DNA of 64,000 bases, from contig CALYLX010000112.1 of NCBI GenBank assembly GCA_944990035.1, positions 992,001 to 1,056,000 on the forward strand. Reading direction: 5' to 3'. How positions within the stretch are numbered: position 1 is the stretch's first letter; every line of letters begins with the position of its first letter. The DNA is from Clitopilus passeckerianus. Its lineage: Eukaryota; Basidiomycota; Agaricomycetes; Agaricales; Entolomataceae. Of the stretch, positions 1-11,713 are shown in pieces. The notes under the pieces are model-generated. The model was not told the DNA's origin. It was given only the letters and a program-made list of their open reading frames with translations, and ran no database searches. The position numbers and the translations under genes are program-made.

Positions 1-3000
1 CCGCGACATGCTAACAGCAGCCATTGAAGGTCGGGGACTGTTGGTTGTATGAGAACTACCGTTCGTGATTTGTGGGGATGCACGAAGCGAGGCGGAGGGG
101 CTTGGCTCGGGGGAATCAGTCACACGTTGACCAGTCAGGAAAGTTGGTGAGCGACTCGTCTCTGTTGACGAATCGAAATTCATATCCAGGGCGGAGTAGA
201 AAGATTCAGCTACTGAGGATGCTGGTCGAAGTGGTGTGAACGACTTGCATCCATGGGAGACAAGTTGCCTTCCGAGGGGGGACTTTCGGAGTCACCAATG
301 TCTTCCAGTGATATGCGCTTGAGGTCATCCGCTCGGCGTTCGTCGAGGGTATCCGTCGCGACTTGAAGGGCCAACGTTTTCGCTCTATGCCAAGAAAGTT
401 CCTCAGACGATAAATCTGAGAGGAGAACATGGCGATGGCAATTGACTTTAGTTAACTCTATCCTTGCTAGGGTTATTTGACTGGCTAGGCGTTGAGCGGT
501 AATGTCCAGGCGATCGCGGGTATCCTTTCGAAATGGTGTCAGGATTGCCAGGTTTCGTGCAACAAGCAGGTTTGGGGCGAGATTCGCTTCGCACTCCGCG
601 ATGAGAGAGTCTAACCGCTTGATCCTGGCGAGAGAGAGCTTTGCCCGGGTCGTCAGGGCAGAGTTCTCGGCCCCGAGGGAGGACATGGAAGGCCTGCTCG
701 ACGATGAAGTCAAAAAGGCTTCCTCTCTCATGAGATGCTGAATTCGCCCGACGTCCAGCAGCTAAATCTGCCTTGACTTGATCAAAGGTAGCCTTCAAGA
801 AGGCGGCACCTTCAATTTCTGGCGCAGTTGGCACGTCAATATCAACGTCGTCATGAACTGATAGCGCAGCGAGACGCGTTGAAGGGGTGTGGAGGTTGGG
901 GATGGATCCTCTTTCGGTTTGGACGCCTCGATCTGGAGCAGGAGGTCTAGTCGAGAGGAGGACGAATGAAAGCGGTGTTGCAGGTCGTGGAGGTGGGAGG
1001 CTGCAGCTGCCACACCAGTGAGTTCGACATCGACTTTTGCGAGATCGACAGGTCGCATCCTAATGTTGGCAGAGCAGAAAGCACTCGCATAGTTTATGCC
1101 AGCGATCCAGGCGTTCATTTCTGCCTCGTCAGGAGCCTGAAGCAAGACATGACGTCCATCGGACAAGACGAGGCGGAAGGTGCGATCATCCTGTATAAAA
1201 CCGCTTAATGTCCGGAAACCACAACCCCTGAACCGAGAGGTGAACTTACCTTGTCAAATAACCTATCGTAGATAGCCACAATCTCCTTTAGCACCACAGC
1301 TTCCTCGGGTTTGAAGATAGTTGAGCGCGGGACAGGAACCTGACCGTTAAAAGGTCGAAGTTGACTTGTTGTTGATGGATCGCGAAAGAATAGCAAGTGA
1401 GTCTCAGAGAGGGCGATACAGCATGCTCTCCATCTCCGGCTGTTGGACTTTTTGCCATTCAGAAGTATGTCATCCTTTCTTTGAAGAATTCCAGCCCTTG
1501 CCACCTTCAACAATCGTATATCATCTGGAGGGTTTGGTGATAGCAAGGTACCTTCGAAACCCGCACTGGAACCTCTGTTGAATATCGAAGATGACCGGGG
1601 GATCAGGCAAGCAGACTTCGACCTCGCCGGCTGTCGAGAACATTTGCCGTAGGTCTGCCTCGTTCCAAGGGCCAGTTGTCCCGTAGAAATAGAGGGACAA
1701 TCATTTGGAATGAGCGTGGTAACATCAACACGCAATGGATCGAGCCAGTTCTAGGGTCGACGGATCTTGTTATTTCATAAGCTCTGTGAAGGAACATTTG
1801 GCATACCTGGCTTATCAAGTAATATGGGTCCACTTTGCCAGACCGAACTGCAGGGATGGAGGGTTGCGTTGATGGTGTCATTGGTAAATGAAGCGAGGGG
1901 CTATTCCCTGGTGCTTGTCCGTTGGTTTCTACGTAATCCTCAATGAAGATGAAGGGGGCAAAGATGATGTTGTCATAGAAATACTGTTGAAGAGTGTTAG
2001 CATAGAGCCTCTGCAAGAACCCTGAATTTGTTCACATCTAAAACTTCCGGCGGCACATTAGGTAGTCTGGTATTTTTGACATAGTCTGGTTTAGTCATCT
2101 TGCGCTTATTGGATTTGTTGAAATGATCCGTATGCAGCATAATTAAACTGAAAGAAAGGATATAGGGGTGGTCTGCAAGAGATAGATGAGTTTTCACAGG
2201 TTGCTCCGAAAGAGAATACATACCCTCGCTCACAAACAGACCCGGATTGCACTCTAAGTAACGACGAGCGAAAGCTTCCATAACCCTGTCTATTTGCTGC
2301 GTTTCTCGAGGAAGGCCTGTTTCCATGAGTAGCTTTCTGAGAGCAACATCGAGTGGGTTGTTGTCAAATGAGAATTGCTTCATGTATGCACGTAATGCTT
2401 CAGTATGAATAGAATCCACACTTTAAACTAATTCGTTAGGAGCGTCAATATGCCACGTTTTAAAAACATACCTAGATGCGAGAATACCTGCAATTTCGGC
2501 CCTGTTAGTGGCAGAATGGAGACGCTCTAAGTATGTTAGAGGAGTATCACCCTCTCGAGGGGTAATAACCTCAGCTGAGGGAGGTTGGGTGGTGGATTTC
2601 CTTAGAGTAAGGGATGATTGAAGATGATCGTGTCCCGAAAGGTTAACCGGAGGGTTTCTGAAGTCGTTGGCCGAAGAGGGCTGTTGAGGACTTCGTGTAG
2701 ATGGTGTCCAAGGTGAGCTGAGCGAAGAGCCGGCCGATAGCCTGTTAATACTCAATGACAAGCGATTGAGAAGAGAAGGATTCGTATTTGCGCGTTGTCG
2801 AGGTCGAGGTGAGCCCGGAGGATTCACCGGGGAATATGTAGCTTGCTGAGATGAATCTGGTAAGGAAGGAGTAACTGGCGTCAGCTTTAGTGAATGCGAG
2901 GCGGATGCATCAGCTGTAAGCGGTCGTCGTTCTGCATGTCTGGGAGCCAGAGGCTTGAGTTTCCCATTCAAAGATCGACTGCGCGAGAGGCCTGGAGCAT

Positions 3001-4017
3001 CGGGAGGACCTTTGCCTGTTGACTGGGGAATGGCAGAGCGTACCTCCATCTGTGGGTCGAATGATGAAAGCGGAGGAACAGGCGGAATGGCTACTGCTAT
3101 TTCCAAAGCATTCGCCTTCAGCGAAGGATCAGATTTCTTCCTTGTCCAAAACGATGGCCGTCTAATTGAGGAAGATCTCGGTCTAGGCACCTGCGATGCT
3201 GAATGGTGGTCTCCTGTCCCTATGGCCTTCTCTTTTCCCTTTTTGCTAGCGGAGGTTGAGAAAAACCCATCTAACAACGAACTCGCGGACGGAGAACTCA
3301 TGCCCGGGGTCGTAAGAGCTTCTTGTGTTGGCCACCTCGGGGATTGTAATCCATCCAGGGTTAACATGGCCCTTAATTTCTGAGTGCTTCGCGACTTGCG
3401 TGGTGCGCGGAAGGACGTGGTTTTCTCTCCAGCCACTGGTTGGCTCGAAGAAGTGGGAATGATATTGACAGAGGATGATGATGATGATGCGGAAGGCAGG
3501 ACGTGTGACAGGCCGACAGAGAGGGATGCTCGAGCTAGTGCATTGGTCGAAGACGATGGAGCAACACTATCGCTTCCATAAGAGGCCTTCAGAGGGTTTG
3601 GAAGGTCGGATGAAAGAGAATGTGTAGCTCGTGGTTCGCCGCCGTCCTTTGCTACTTCCCCGAGTCGGCGAATCGGGACATGTTGGTAGAATCCTGTGGC
3701 GGGGTCGGCGGCAAGTCCTTATTAACCTTAAGAGAAGGGAGTGTTGGCGCCATGGCTTGAGCCTGAAGCTGAATTTCCCCAGGTTTGGCCTTGGTTGCGT
3801 CGTTTTGGTGGTTCCACACACGCTTCGTCCAGGTTGGCAATGTGAAAAACTGGGTTGTTGTAGTCGTGGCCAGCACCTCTGTGCGAGTCGTGGTCGTCTC
3901 TGAGACGATGATTGGTTCGCTGGCACTTGGTTTGTACCCCGGTGCAGGTTGGCCAGAGATTAAACCTTCAGTGGAATGACGTTTGGGGAATGTGCCCAGT
4001 CTGACCATGGATACCAC
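1..4017 (-). CDS. Sec7-PH domain Arf guanine-nucleotide exchange factor (3' end beyond window)
   Basis: Predicted Arf-GEF of the Syt1/Yel1 type that would load GTP on Arf GTPases at Golgi or plasma membrane. I read exons 4017-2472, 2420-2036, 1983-1807, 1750-1250, 1190-296 and 212-<1, with GT-AG introns of 51, 52, 56, 59 and 83 nt. A Ser/Pro-rich N-terminus is followed by Sec7 (catalytic Glu in the LPRETQQIDR motif; second motif SFSLIMLHTDHFNK) and a PH domain around ARAGILQRKDD and the Trp of MNAWIAG. A basic/coiled tail follows. The last exon is open to the window edge. The reading frame breaks at several places without a possible intron (near 3658-3661, 1679-1682, 1560-1562, and probably two more between 700 and 970). 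Each is mended by one base, so I treat the gene as real but damaged in this sequence. The start at 4017 is tentative. Confidence 0.8.
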
Positions 4018-4235
4018 TGCTCTCAGCCAAAGCTAGGCCAAGATACCAATGTCGTGGAAGGCGGTTCAGAGCTGAGAGTTATCCGCGTTAACTTCACGAG
4101 GTCTAAAGTGGATGAACAGACATGGAAAGCACGCAGACACTGCAGCCGACGGTGGCTACAAAGAATGTTGCATCACGAAATGATTGTGAATGCCAACGAT
4201 CAAATTACAGGTACTATCTAGATACAATATGCAGC

Positions 4236-6361
4236 TCAACCAGCCTTAGCTGTCCCCTGCTTTTTCTGCTTATGTAGCAGTTTTTTCCGAGCCTCTAGCG
4301 TCTCGCGCTGTAGTAAAGTAGCAAGCCTTTAGAAATTGTATTATCGGAATAATATCGGTTTCTTACCTCTTGCTCTCGCTTCTTCTGGCTGTACTTCATC
4401 TTCTCGTACAGTTTGCGCTGCTTGTTGCTCATCATCATCTTGTTCATATCACTCTCCGCTGCGTCTGTCGAAGGAGCAGACTGCTTCGCAGCTTTCTGAG
4501 ACTTTGCAACTTGCTTCTCGAACACGCCATATTCCACCCCAGCGGCCTCTGCGGCGAGTTCCGCAGCACGTATCGAAGCAGGATCGTCGTCAATGTTGAC
4601 TCGGGCGATAGCCTTCTTTGCCTTCGACTGGAGTTGTTCTTCTTCTCCTTCACTCAACATAGCCTCGTCTTCGTCCTCGTTTCCTTCTTCCGCGTTCTCA
4701 ACCTCTGCTTCTTCGTCCGACTCTTCTGCATCTTCCGCTTCGGGATTGACAGGGCCTTCAAGGGGATCGTAAGCGCCTTGATATTCTTCGCCAAATGGGC
4801 TGAGGTGGGGAGGAAGCGTCTTCGCCTGCGCATAAGGCTCCTCAAGAAGAATCCTGCCAGCGTTGATACAGTCAACCACCCATTGAGGTTGGATGTATTT
4901 TCGCTTGAGCCTACGCTCCCTCTCCTCTTCTGTTTCATTTGGTCTTTCAACTACCGGTCGGTCGATAATGACATGGGTTATTGAATCATCGGATTCATCA
5001 ACGGGCGAGCCCCCGCCAGAAGAAGCTGGCCACCCAATCTTCCCTCCGAACGACCGAACAAGGAATTCAAATATCGATCGTGGTGTCTCTCTCGATAAGA
5101 AGAATGTGTATGGCCCAAATAGTTTTGTGGAGAGTGCTTGAGGGAGAGTCGAGAGTGACTTGAGGGTCGGGAGCGCGGCGGGAGTAGAGTCAGGATTGGT
5201 GTTGGATATATGGGCGACGAACTCTTCTTCCTCCTCATGGATGCCTGCGAATTCCGGCTCTGCCATCTCCTCGTCGACAGTGCTGTCATTTGTATTGATA
5301 TTTTTAATGGTTTGTCGGACATCCTTGCTTGAAATTTTACGTCCATTGGCATCAACGGCTTTTCGTGGAGCGACTTTCGATCCAGAGTCATTAGAACCGG
5401 CATCCTGAAGGCTCAGGGCTCCAATCCCTGCAGCACCTTCATCTTTCTTGAGATCGAGAGGGGGCGGGTAGCCTAGGCCTGCGTCTGTGTATAGTTTGAA
5501 GAAGACGAAGCCAAGGAGGGTTTGATATAGTTCCAGGAAAGTCAGCATCACTCGGACATCGACGTCGGGAGGGATCTACGTAAAAATTGGCATTATAACC
5601 TTGTAAGGAACCTGTACCGGAAAAAGACGTACATTCTGGGTGAATTGATATGGAACGAGCCAAGTCACAGTTTGGTCCATGATTTCAGCTTGATAGTAAA
5701 TACCCTTGATGGAAAGGAAAGCTTTTCGCAAAGATCGGGTGTGCATCACATAGAGCTGCCATTCGGCGGCAAGTCGCGTGCAGTTTTCAACAAGTTCCGG
5801 TGAGAGGCGGTTCCCTGTGGGCAGAGATGCGAACAAGAAGATCATGCAGAGAGCATCGTCGATATCCCGTACTGCGTCAAGAAATGTGGGGTACCTGAGG
5901 GTTGAGATAGGGAATAGAGCACGGATAGCAGCAGACTTACCTCTCCTTGATGATATGGTCAAGCCTGTACACCGGCTTGTTCTCCTCGATGCTTTTGGCA
6001 CTGCTCCATTCGCCACGACCGAGAGCTCGAGACAGTTTTTTAGCGAATGCCTTGTGCTCTCGCAGTTTCTTCAACACAGGTTCATGTGCAAGATATGCAA
6101 TATCCTTTGCATAATAGAACGATGTTGGTGCCGATGAGCCTTTGTTGGCCTTTTTTCGATTGCGAGGTTCTCTTGGGAAGATGCCTGAAGTTGAGATGTG
6201 TTCAGTCGCCTAGAATTCACCAAAGTATCGTATTACTCACCTTTCAGGATACACAGCCTTCTGAAGTCTGCCAAAGAGCATTGAAGCTTCTTGACAGCTG
6301 CCGACCTGGTAACATAGGCCCTTGCAGCGCCAGCTTTTCCCTTCTGCCTGAGACGACCCAT
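4236..6361 (-). CDS. NOP7: Pescadillo homologue Nop7, 60S ribosome biogenesis factor
   Basis: Nop7/PES1 is a PeBoW-complex subunit needed for ITS2/27S pre-rRNA processing in the nucleolus. Exons: 6361-6241, 6184-5941, 5894-5633, 5575-4367, 4307-4236; introns are 46-59 nt and all joins keep frame. The N-terminus starts [11 protein letters not shown] and continues into the Pescadillo N domain ([25 protein letters not shown]). A BRCT domain follows ([13 protein letters not shown] ... [12 protein letters not shown]), then a long acidic stretch and a Lys-rich C-terminus ([16 protein letters not shown]). Length and order match the family, and the initiator Met aligns with the conserved N-terminus. 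It is transcribed away from SmD2 with only 87 bp between the two start codons. Confidence 0.95.
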
Positions 6362-6448
6362 TTTCTGAGAGATCAATGAAGTCCGAAAAATGTTGCCGGT
6401 TGTTTGGCAGACAAACAACTTTGATCTCAACTCCCATTCACAGCGGCA
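6362..6448. promoter_or_regulatory. 87-bp bidirectional promoter between NOP7 and SMD2
   Basis: Only 87 bp separate the two initiator codons, so both 5' leaders and the core promoters must lie here. AGATCA (6370-6375) and TGATCT (6422-6427) form an inverted pair. No TATA box is visible. Confidence 0.6.
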
Positions 6449-7071
6449 ATGAGGTGAGTACAGGCGATTCTTTCATGTGTTGAAAATGGACTGAAATTCA
6501 TGTTTCCAGTCAATATGTTCATGTACCAAAATCTGAGCTCGACGAGGCTCAGCTACGACAGCTAGAAGAGCACGAAATTTCTCAAGGGCCGTTGTCAGTA
6601 CTGCAACAAGCTGTTCGAAATCATGCTCAGGTCCTCATCTCGCTACGAAACAACAAGAAGCTCTTGGCTCGAGTAAAGGCGTTCGATAGGCACAGTAACA
6701 TGGTACGAGCATCCTGTTCCTTCGTTTGCGCCGGTCCTCACACGCGGTCTGTTCTATCAGGTCCTAGAAAACGTTAAAGAGGTACCCAACATCGATGCTT
6801 CAGTGCTTGAATTGTAGCTGAGATTTGTACAGATGTGGACAGAAACTCCTAAAGGGAAAAATAAGAAGCCTGTCAACAAGGATCGGTATATCAGCAAAAT
6901 GTTCCTGCGGTGCGCGTGTTCCCATTCTGATGCAAACACACACTAACTTGCCTCTGTCTTGTCTGTTATCATTCTCAGGGGTGACTCCGTGATTCTCAGT
7001 AAGGAATTGCTTTTATATGTCCCTGTTTAATGTTAATTCATATTTTTCTAGTTCTGCGCAACCAAGCATGA
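6449..7071 (+). CDS. SMD2: Small nuclear ribonucleoprotein Sm D2
   Basis: Core Sm-ring subunit of spliceosomal U1, U2, U4 and U5 snRNPs. Six coding exons: 6449-6453 (ATG plus two bases), 6510-6702, 6761-6781 (21 nt), 6833-6909, 6979-6998, 7052-7071; the introns are 51-69 nt. The joined protein of about 110 residues begins [14 protein letters not shown], carries Sm1 ([10 protein letters not shown] ... [16 protein letters not shown]) and Sm2 ([15 protein letters not shown]), and ends RNQA. It is clearly the D2 paralogue. The start codon sits alone in a 5-nt coding exon, so single-frame scans miss it. Divergent partner of NOP7. Confidence 0.95.
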
Positions 7072-7192
7072 TTGCGGGCTACTTCTGTATTTGTGACACG
7101 CGCATAGGCCAGCGATGTTTTGTGTTCGATACGATAATGTACAGGTTATGTGATGATAAATGGTGTGAATGTCCATTTCATTTCAATTTAGC

Positions 7193-10100
7193 TCAGTATC
7201 CCAATCTTCTCGCGGTTGACATCTGCTCTGTCTCAATCTGTCGAATGGCCTCGAAGACACCACCAAGTGCAACCCACCCAAAACTGTGCCCTCCAAAATT
7301 GTTGCGATTCTTCAAAGAGATGAGCCAGGCAGCCCACGCTCGCCACAAGAAATCTTCGAGAGGCTCATCCTCATCTCCTGCCAACTCCTCTCGTACTCCC
7401 CTAACAAGGTGGTCCGTGGTCTCGCGCAATCTCGACATAGCGTCCTTCCGCTTCCGTGGTTGTGAGGTTTTTTGGATGATTGTCCCAACCAGTGCTTCTT
7501 CCTCTGACAACGACCCATCTCTCGCATGGGAGATGGTGCAGGTTGCACAGATGTTGGTCAATTCAGAGACGTAACGATCGAAAGTTGCTTGTGACGCTGT
7601 CAACATCTCCTCTGGTGGCCCTTCACGGAATACTTGCCGTGCGTAAAATTGAGCAACCTGAGCTTCTATTGCCTCATGGATCTCCTCTTCCTCTAGGCTG
7701 AGATGGGAGAACATTTCATCCAAGTCTTCAGCTCGATGGATCTTTGACCTGCGTGGCTTTGGCTTCCTTGTGGGCCGTGGAATATCCGGCAGGTCTACAT
7801 TTCTGAATAGCAGACCGATCGCCCTCTTGCTTTCGTAGTACCTAGTGGAATCTGGGTTGATTGTCTCGGGTGCATTCCAGTCCGGCCGAACTTTGAAGTG
7901 CAATCTCGGTATTGCGTCGAGGGCAACCGGATTCCCGGATTTGGGGTAGTCGACAGCATCGCTATGTAGCTGTGAAAGCTTGAGACAATCGGCGTCGAAG
8001 ATTCCCTTAGCGCTTTGATCTGCAATGATAAGCCAGTTTATAGCGACAATACCGACGATCTGTATTCACAGTCTAAGGCGGGGACACACTCAGCTTGAAA
8101 TCGTGTACTCACATCGCTGTTGATGTACTCCATGACAAACTCTGCCACGTCTTGCATAGTGCTTGGCCGATCAAGAACCTTGCGTTCAGCCTGTGCATAT
8201 GTAGCTGGTATGAATGTATGTTTAGGCTTGAACTCTGGAAGTTCTTGCAGCGGAATAACATTATATTCATCGCCATCGAGATCACCACCCCCAAGGCAAG
8301 AGGGCAGAGGGCGTTCACCTGGCGCAATGATTTCAGGGTTTGCATACGTCATTAGTAATTGGAAGGCGTACCCAGCACACTGAATACCAATGTATTCTGG
8401 AGTGGTTCTTTGGCGAAGCAGGTGTTTTCGTCTGGTTTGCCCACGGCATGGGCAATTTGGACGTCACCAGGGTGGATGGTAGGGGAGCGTGAAATGAGGA
8501 CCGGGCCTTCAAGGTACCTGGTGGGCCCATCCACTGGTTTGATGCATGCAAATACTTGGCCCTCTTGCAGATATTTGTGGATGTCAGCCACACCAACCAG
8601 GGTCACACCCTTTGGTACTGGAATCCGAGCATGGTTCTTGAGTTCCCTAAGAACGTGGTGGATGGCATATTTCATCATGTTCTTGTGGAACATGTCCCAA
8701 AGGTTATCAAGGCCAAGCCTTTGGAGGCTTTGCATGACACCAGGGAGCCTGAATGATGTTCCCAAGCCATGGCCCTCAAGTACTATAGCAGCTGCTTCCA
8801 AAGAGTCAAGAGCTGACCATGCAGCTTTGACAGCATCATCCTGATATTTCTTGAATGTCTCGTAGGGAACACCAAGGTTCTCCAGAAGCATGATCAGGGG
8901 TCGGTTGAGAAAATAGCGGCCTGGTCTATCGAAGGCTCGAGCTATCTCAATCTCGCGGGAGTCGGGAGCGTCAAATTTGATCATGCTGGGTCGTAGACAG
9001 ATGGCGCGGCCTTGGAGCCTATAGTCGACGGAAAGCATTCCCTTTGATCCCATAAAGCGAACCTGGAAGGCCCGTGGTCGTGCACGGTTTGTCCATCGCC
9101 TTTTTTTCTTGAGCTTCAAACCTTTCGAGATTTCATTTGCTAGCTCAGAAGAAATGGTGCCTACACCGTCCGTAAAGCAGTAGGCTCTACCTGGGCTGTT
9201 GATATCCTCGTTCGTGAACACCTCCTCAACTTCTTGTACTGTTACTGAGGCATCTGTAGCTGTAAAAGCCTGGGAAATCCGAGCTCCATAGCGTGCTGGG
9301 CAATGCATGAGCTGAGGGTCAAATGAAAGGTTATCAAATGTTCCGAGGCTCTTGATTATGGTGGCAGCGTCAACAAATCCTGCCTGTGGGTCCTTGAAAG
9401 GTGTTACAAACCTGTGCATACTATGTCAGGATCTGGATACTACTCAGGAAATGGGAACTGCATACCAGACAGAATGTTCCTTCAGAGCTGACTGGGAATA
9501 TGCCAGGAATTTGAATTTGCGATTGGCAATGATTAGACCGTTGGAGAGGATATCGCCTACACGGCAGCGAATGAAATGGGTGGCATCAATGTCACGGTCG
9601 AAGCGAAAGTGAAGTCTGCCTTCTTCAAGAAAGCTGACACGCAAAAAATATTGGTGGCAGCTTGGGTCATACCTCCGGATCACTCTATTAGAGCGTTCCA
9701 GAAATGGACCCTCTAGTCGCATCCCTGTTGGTGTAATAATTGCATGGTATGCCTCAAAAACACTCCGATCGCTCGGTTGGAGGGGAGAGGATTTTGCAGA
9801 AAGGTCTCTGTACTCTCTCTCAGCACTGCTAAAGAGGTCTAAGAGGGACAAACTTTCGGCCTCGTGACTCCAAAAATAGTCTTTGGCCTGAGGCGCAAAG
9901 TGGCGCAACACATCTGCTGTATAGCATTTGGAATTTTCCTGAACCAGCTGGTGAATACGGGGGAGGAGGGGTAGAATCTCCTTCATGTCAACAGATACAT
10001 CATTGAGGATGCTTTCTACCTGGAATGCAACCGACCAGTTCAGGCTTCGTAACCATCTTTTGACCTGATCCATAACCTCTTTAGAAAAGAGGCTACGCAA

Positions 10101-10940
10101 TTCCACACGATATCCTGAATGAGCTTCGTACCGCAATTTTACAAGATCTGCAAATTTGCGAAAGCGGAGGAGATCATATTCGGATCGGCACACTAGGCGC
10201 ATTGCAAGGGAAACATAGGGTGCTACTCGTTCGTGGTCATTGAACGGTAGGTACGATAGGCGTTGACGAGGGGTCCCACAGGCCAACTCGAAAGATGGCG
10301 CAGTTTCAAGGGTAAGGGTGATGACGTGTTGATCAGAAAAATCAGTCCCAACCAGAATTCCAGCTACTTGCCCAAACCGTATGGCGATGTTGTAGGTCTG
10401 TCCAGATTCATGGGGTATTGAAACACGCATTTCTCGCTTGTCATCATCAAATGAGAGTGAGAAATCGGTAACATAGGTGTGCTCCCATTCAACAGAGAAG
10501 ACAGAGTCACGGCACCACAAACCAAATTGAATGGTCTTTGCATAGACATGGCTTGATTTGAGGGCACTGTCAAGTTGCTCCTTTTCCTGGGCGACTCTGG
10601 GATCGATGAAAGGCCTTCTGGCCAGGGTTTCGACAACATCATGGCGGACCGGTTTGTCACTGAGCTTGAATTGAATCCTTCGTTGGCCAACAACAAGTGA
10701 TTGAGTGCCTAGGGGGCCGTAAAGGCTTAAGAACAAAGCACCAGTTTCAACGTTGGGAAAGGTTAGAGCACCAATTCCTCGATGACGCCTGGTATATTTG
10801 TCCTTGAAGAGATGGACATCAAAGTTTAGAAGGGGTGCTGTGGCTGGCGTGAAAGGGGGCTGGTGGAGAACTTTGGCTAATTCCTGAATTAATTGATGTT
10901 CCGTAGCCATAAGACTGACATCCCTCATGAAGACCTCCAT
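7193..10940 (-). CDS. RNA-dependent RNA polymerase (QDE-1/RdRP family)
   Basis: Cellular RdRP that makes double-stranded RNA from aberrant transcripts for Dicer-dependent silencing (quelling-type RNAi). Exons 10940-9466, 9420-8372, 8318-8113, 8059-7193 with introns of 45, 53 and 53 nt give an intact protein of about 1198 residues. The catalytic loop GGGDLDGDEYN holds the three Mg-binding aspartates (DLDGD, about residues 854-858) and straddles the start of exon 3. Other family blocks include YCFTDGVGTIS and MGSKGMLSVDYRL upstream. The N-terminal 500 residues are less conserved but match the long fungal N-terminal region. No frame problem was found, unlike several neighbours. A TATA element lies about 60 bp upstream. 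Confidence 0.93.
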
Positions 10941-11000
10941 AGTCAGTGATAGGGGTCTGTATGAGGGCTGACTCTGATGGAAGCATCCATGGTACTCTGG

Positions 11001-11008
11001 CTTATATA
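11001..11008 (-). promoter_or_regulatory. TATA box of the RdRP gene
   Basis: TATATAAG on the minus strand, 61-68 bp upstream of the RdRP ATG at 10940. Spacing and sequence fit a core TATA element with a short leader. Confidence 0.5.
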
Positions 11009-11239
11009 GGAAAGCTGTTAGAGCGCCTGATCATCAGTGCCCAGCCTATAGAGGTGTGAAGCTTTGGAGTCGTGACTTATAGCCAATTGCAGAAATGCAT
11101 GCTTGATTGTTGCGGTAGGTCATGCGCCGTTAGCGAACACTGTTGAGGCCAACTGAAAAAGGTATTGGGGGTTCAGCATTTAGGCGCAGAAATAACGATC
11201 ATGCATGGACACGGAACTCAGGAATTATAATGATAATTT

Positions 11240-11599
11240 TCATAGTTTACTAGACGTTGGCAGAATTTGCTTGATCTCCCTTCTCCCAATCTTCAGTTTA
11301 GTCTCGATAAGCTCCTGCAACTCGTTGAGATAAAAATATAAGGCGTATGGACCAGATTCATACCACATCTGAAATGTTTCTGTTGCGTTCAAACTCGCTG
11401 CGTATCCACTGGATCGTTTCGCGACGTGTCATAGGGTCCGCAATTACTGGTTTGGACTTCATTAGATTTTCTTTAACGACATAGGTGGTCACTACTTGCC
11501 TCTGGAGGCGCGTATAGCATGTCTGTAAAGGCCCAACACTTGAACTCTGAGAATAAAATGCTTGAGCGTGAGCTTGTGAGAAGGAATCATGCACTTCAT
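11240..11599 (-). CDS. LYR-motif mitochondrial protein, LYRM2-like
   Basis: Small LYR-superfamily (complex1_LYR) protein; relatives act as acyl-ACP-binding assembly factors for mitochondrial respiratory complexes. Exons 11599-11500, 11446-11364, 11314-11240. Exon 1 encodes the start (MKCMIPSHKL, or Met four codons in) and the signature VLGLYRHAIRAS. Exon 2 encodes MTRRETIQWIRSEFERNRNI, the usual LYRM2 second helix. Intron 1 (11447-11499, 53 nt) starts with GC, not GT. Intron 2 (11315-11363) can end at either of two in-frame AGs six bases apart. The protein of about 85 residues matches the family length. Which LYRM paralogue it is remains less sure. Confidence 0.8.
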
Positions 11600-11713
11600 G
11601 TATAATTTCAAGTCCCGCACTGACCGTGCTGGTCTCTCATTGGCACGGCTATCAACCGTCTCTCTTCAACGTTGCTCACAACCTCCACGCATAACCATTC
11701 AAATCCTTGAATT

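Noticed and set aside
1..4017. Calling the Arf-GEF a pseudogene
   Set aside because: Its introns, splice sites and Sec7 catalytic motifs are intact, and the same kind of one-base deficit occurs in many unrelated genes of the window.
4370..4984. 204-codon ORF on the plus strand antisense to NOP7
   Set aside because: Leu/Phe/Cys-rich shadow of the acidic, Lys-rich NOP7 exon; no domain and no own promoter or splice support.
8359..8844. 161-codon plus-strand ORF inside the RdRP gene
   Set aside because: Lies fully antisense to intact, conserved RdRP exons; its composition is that of a complementary frame.
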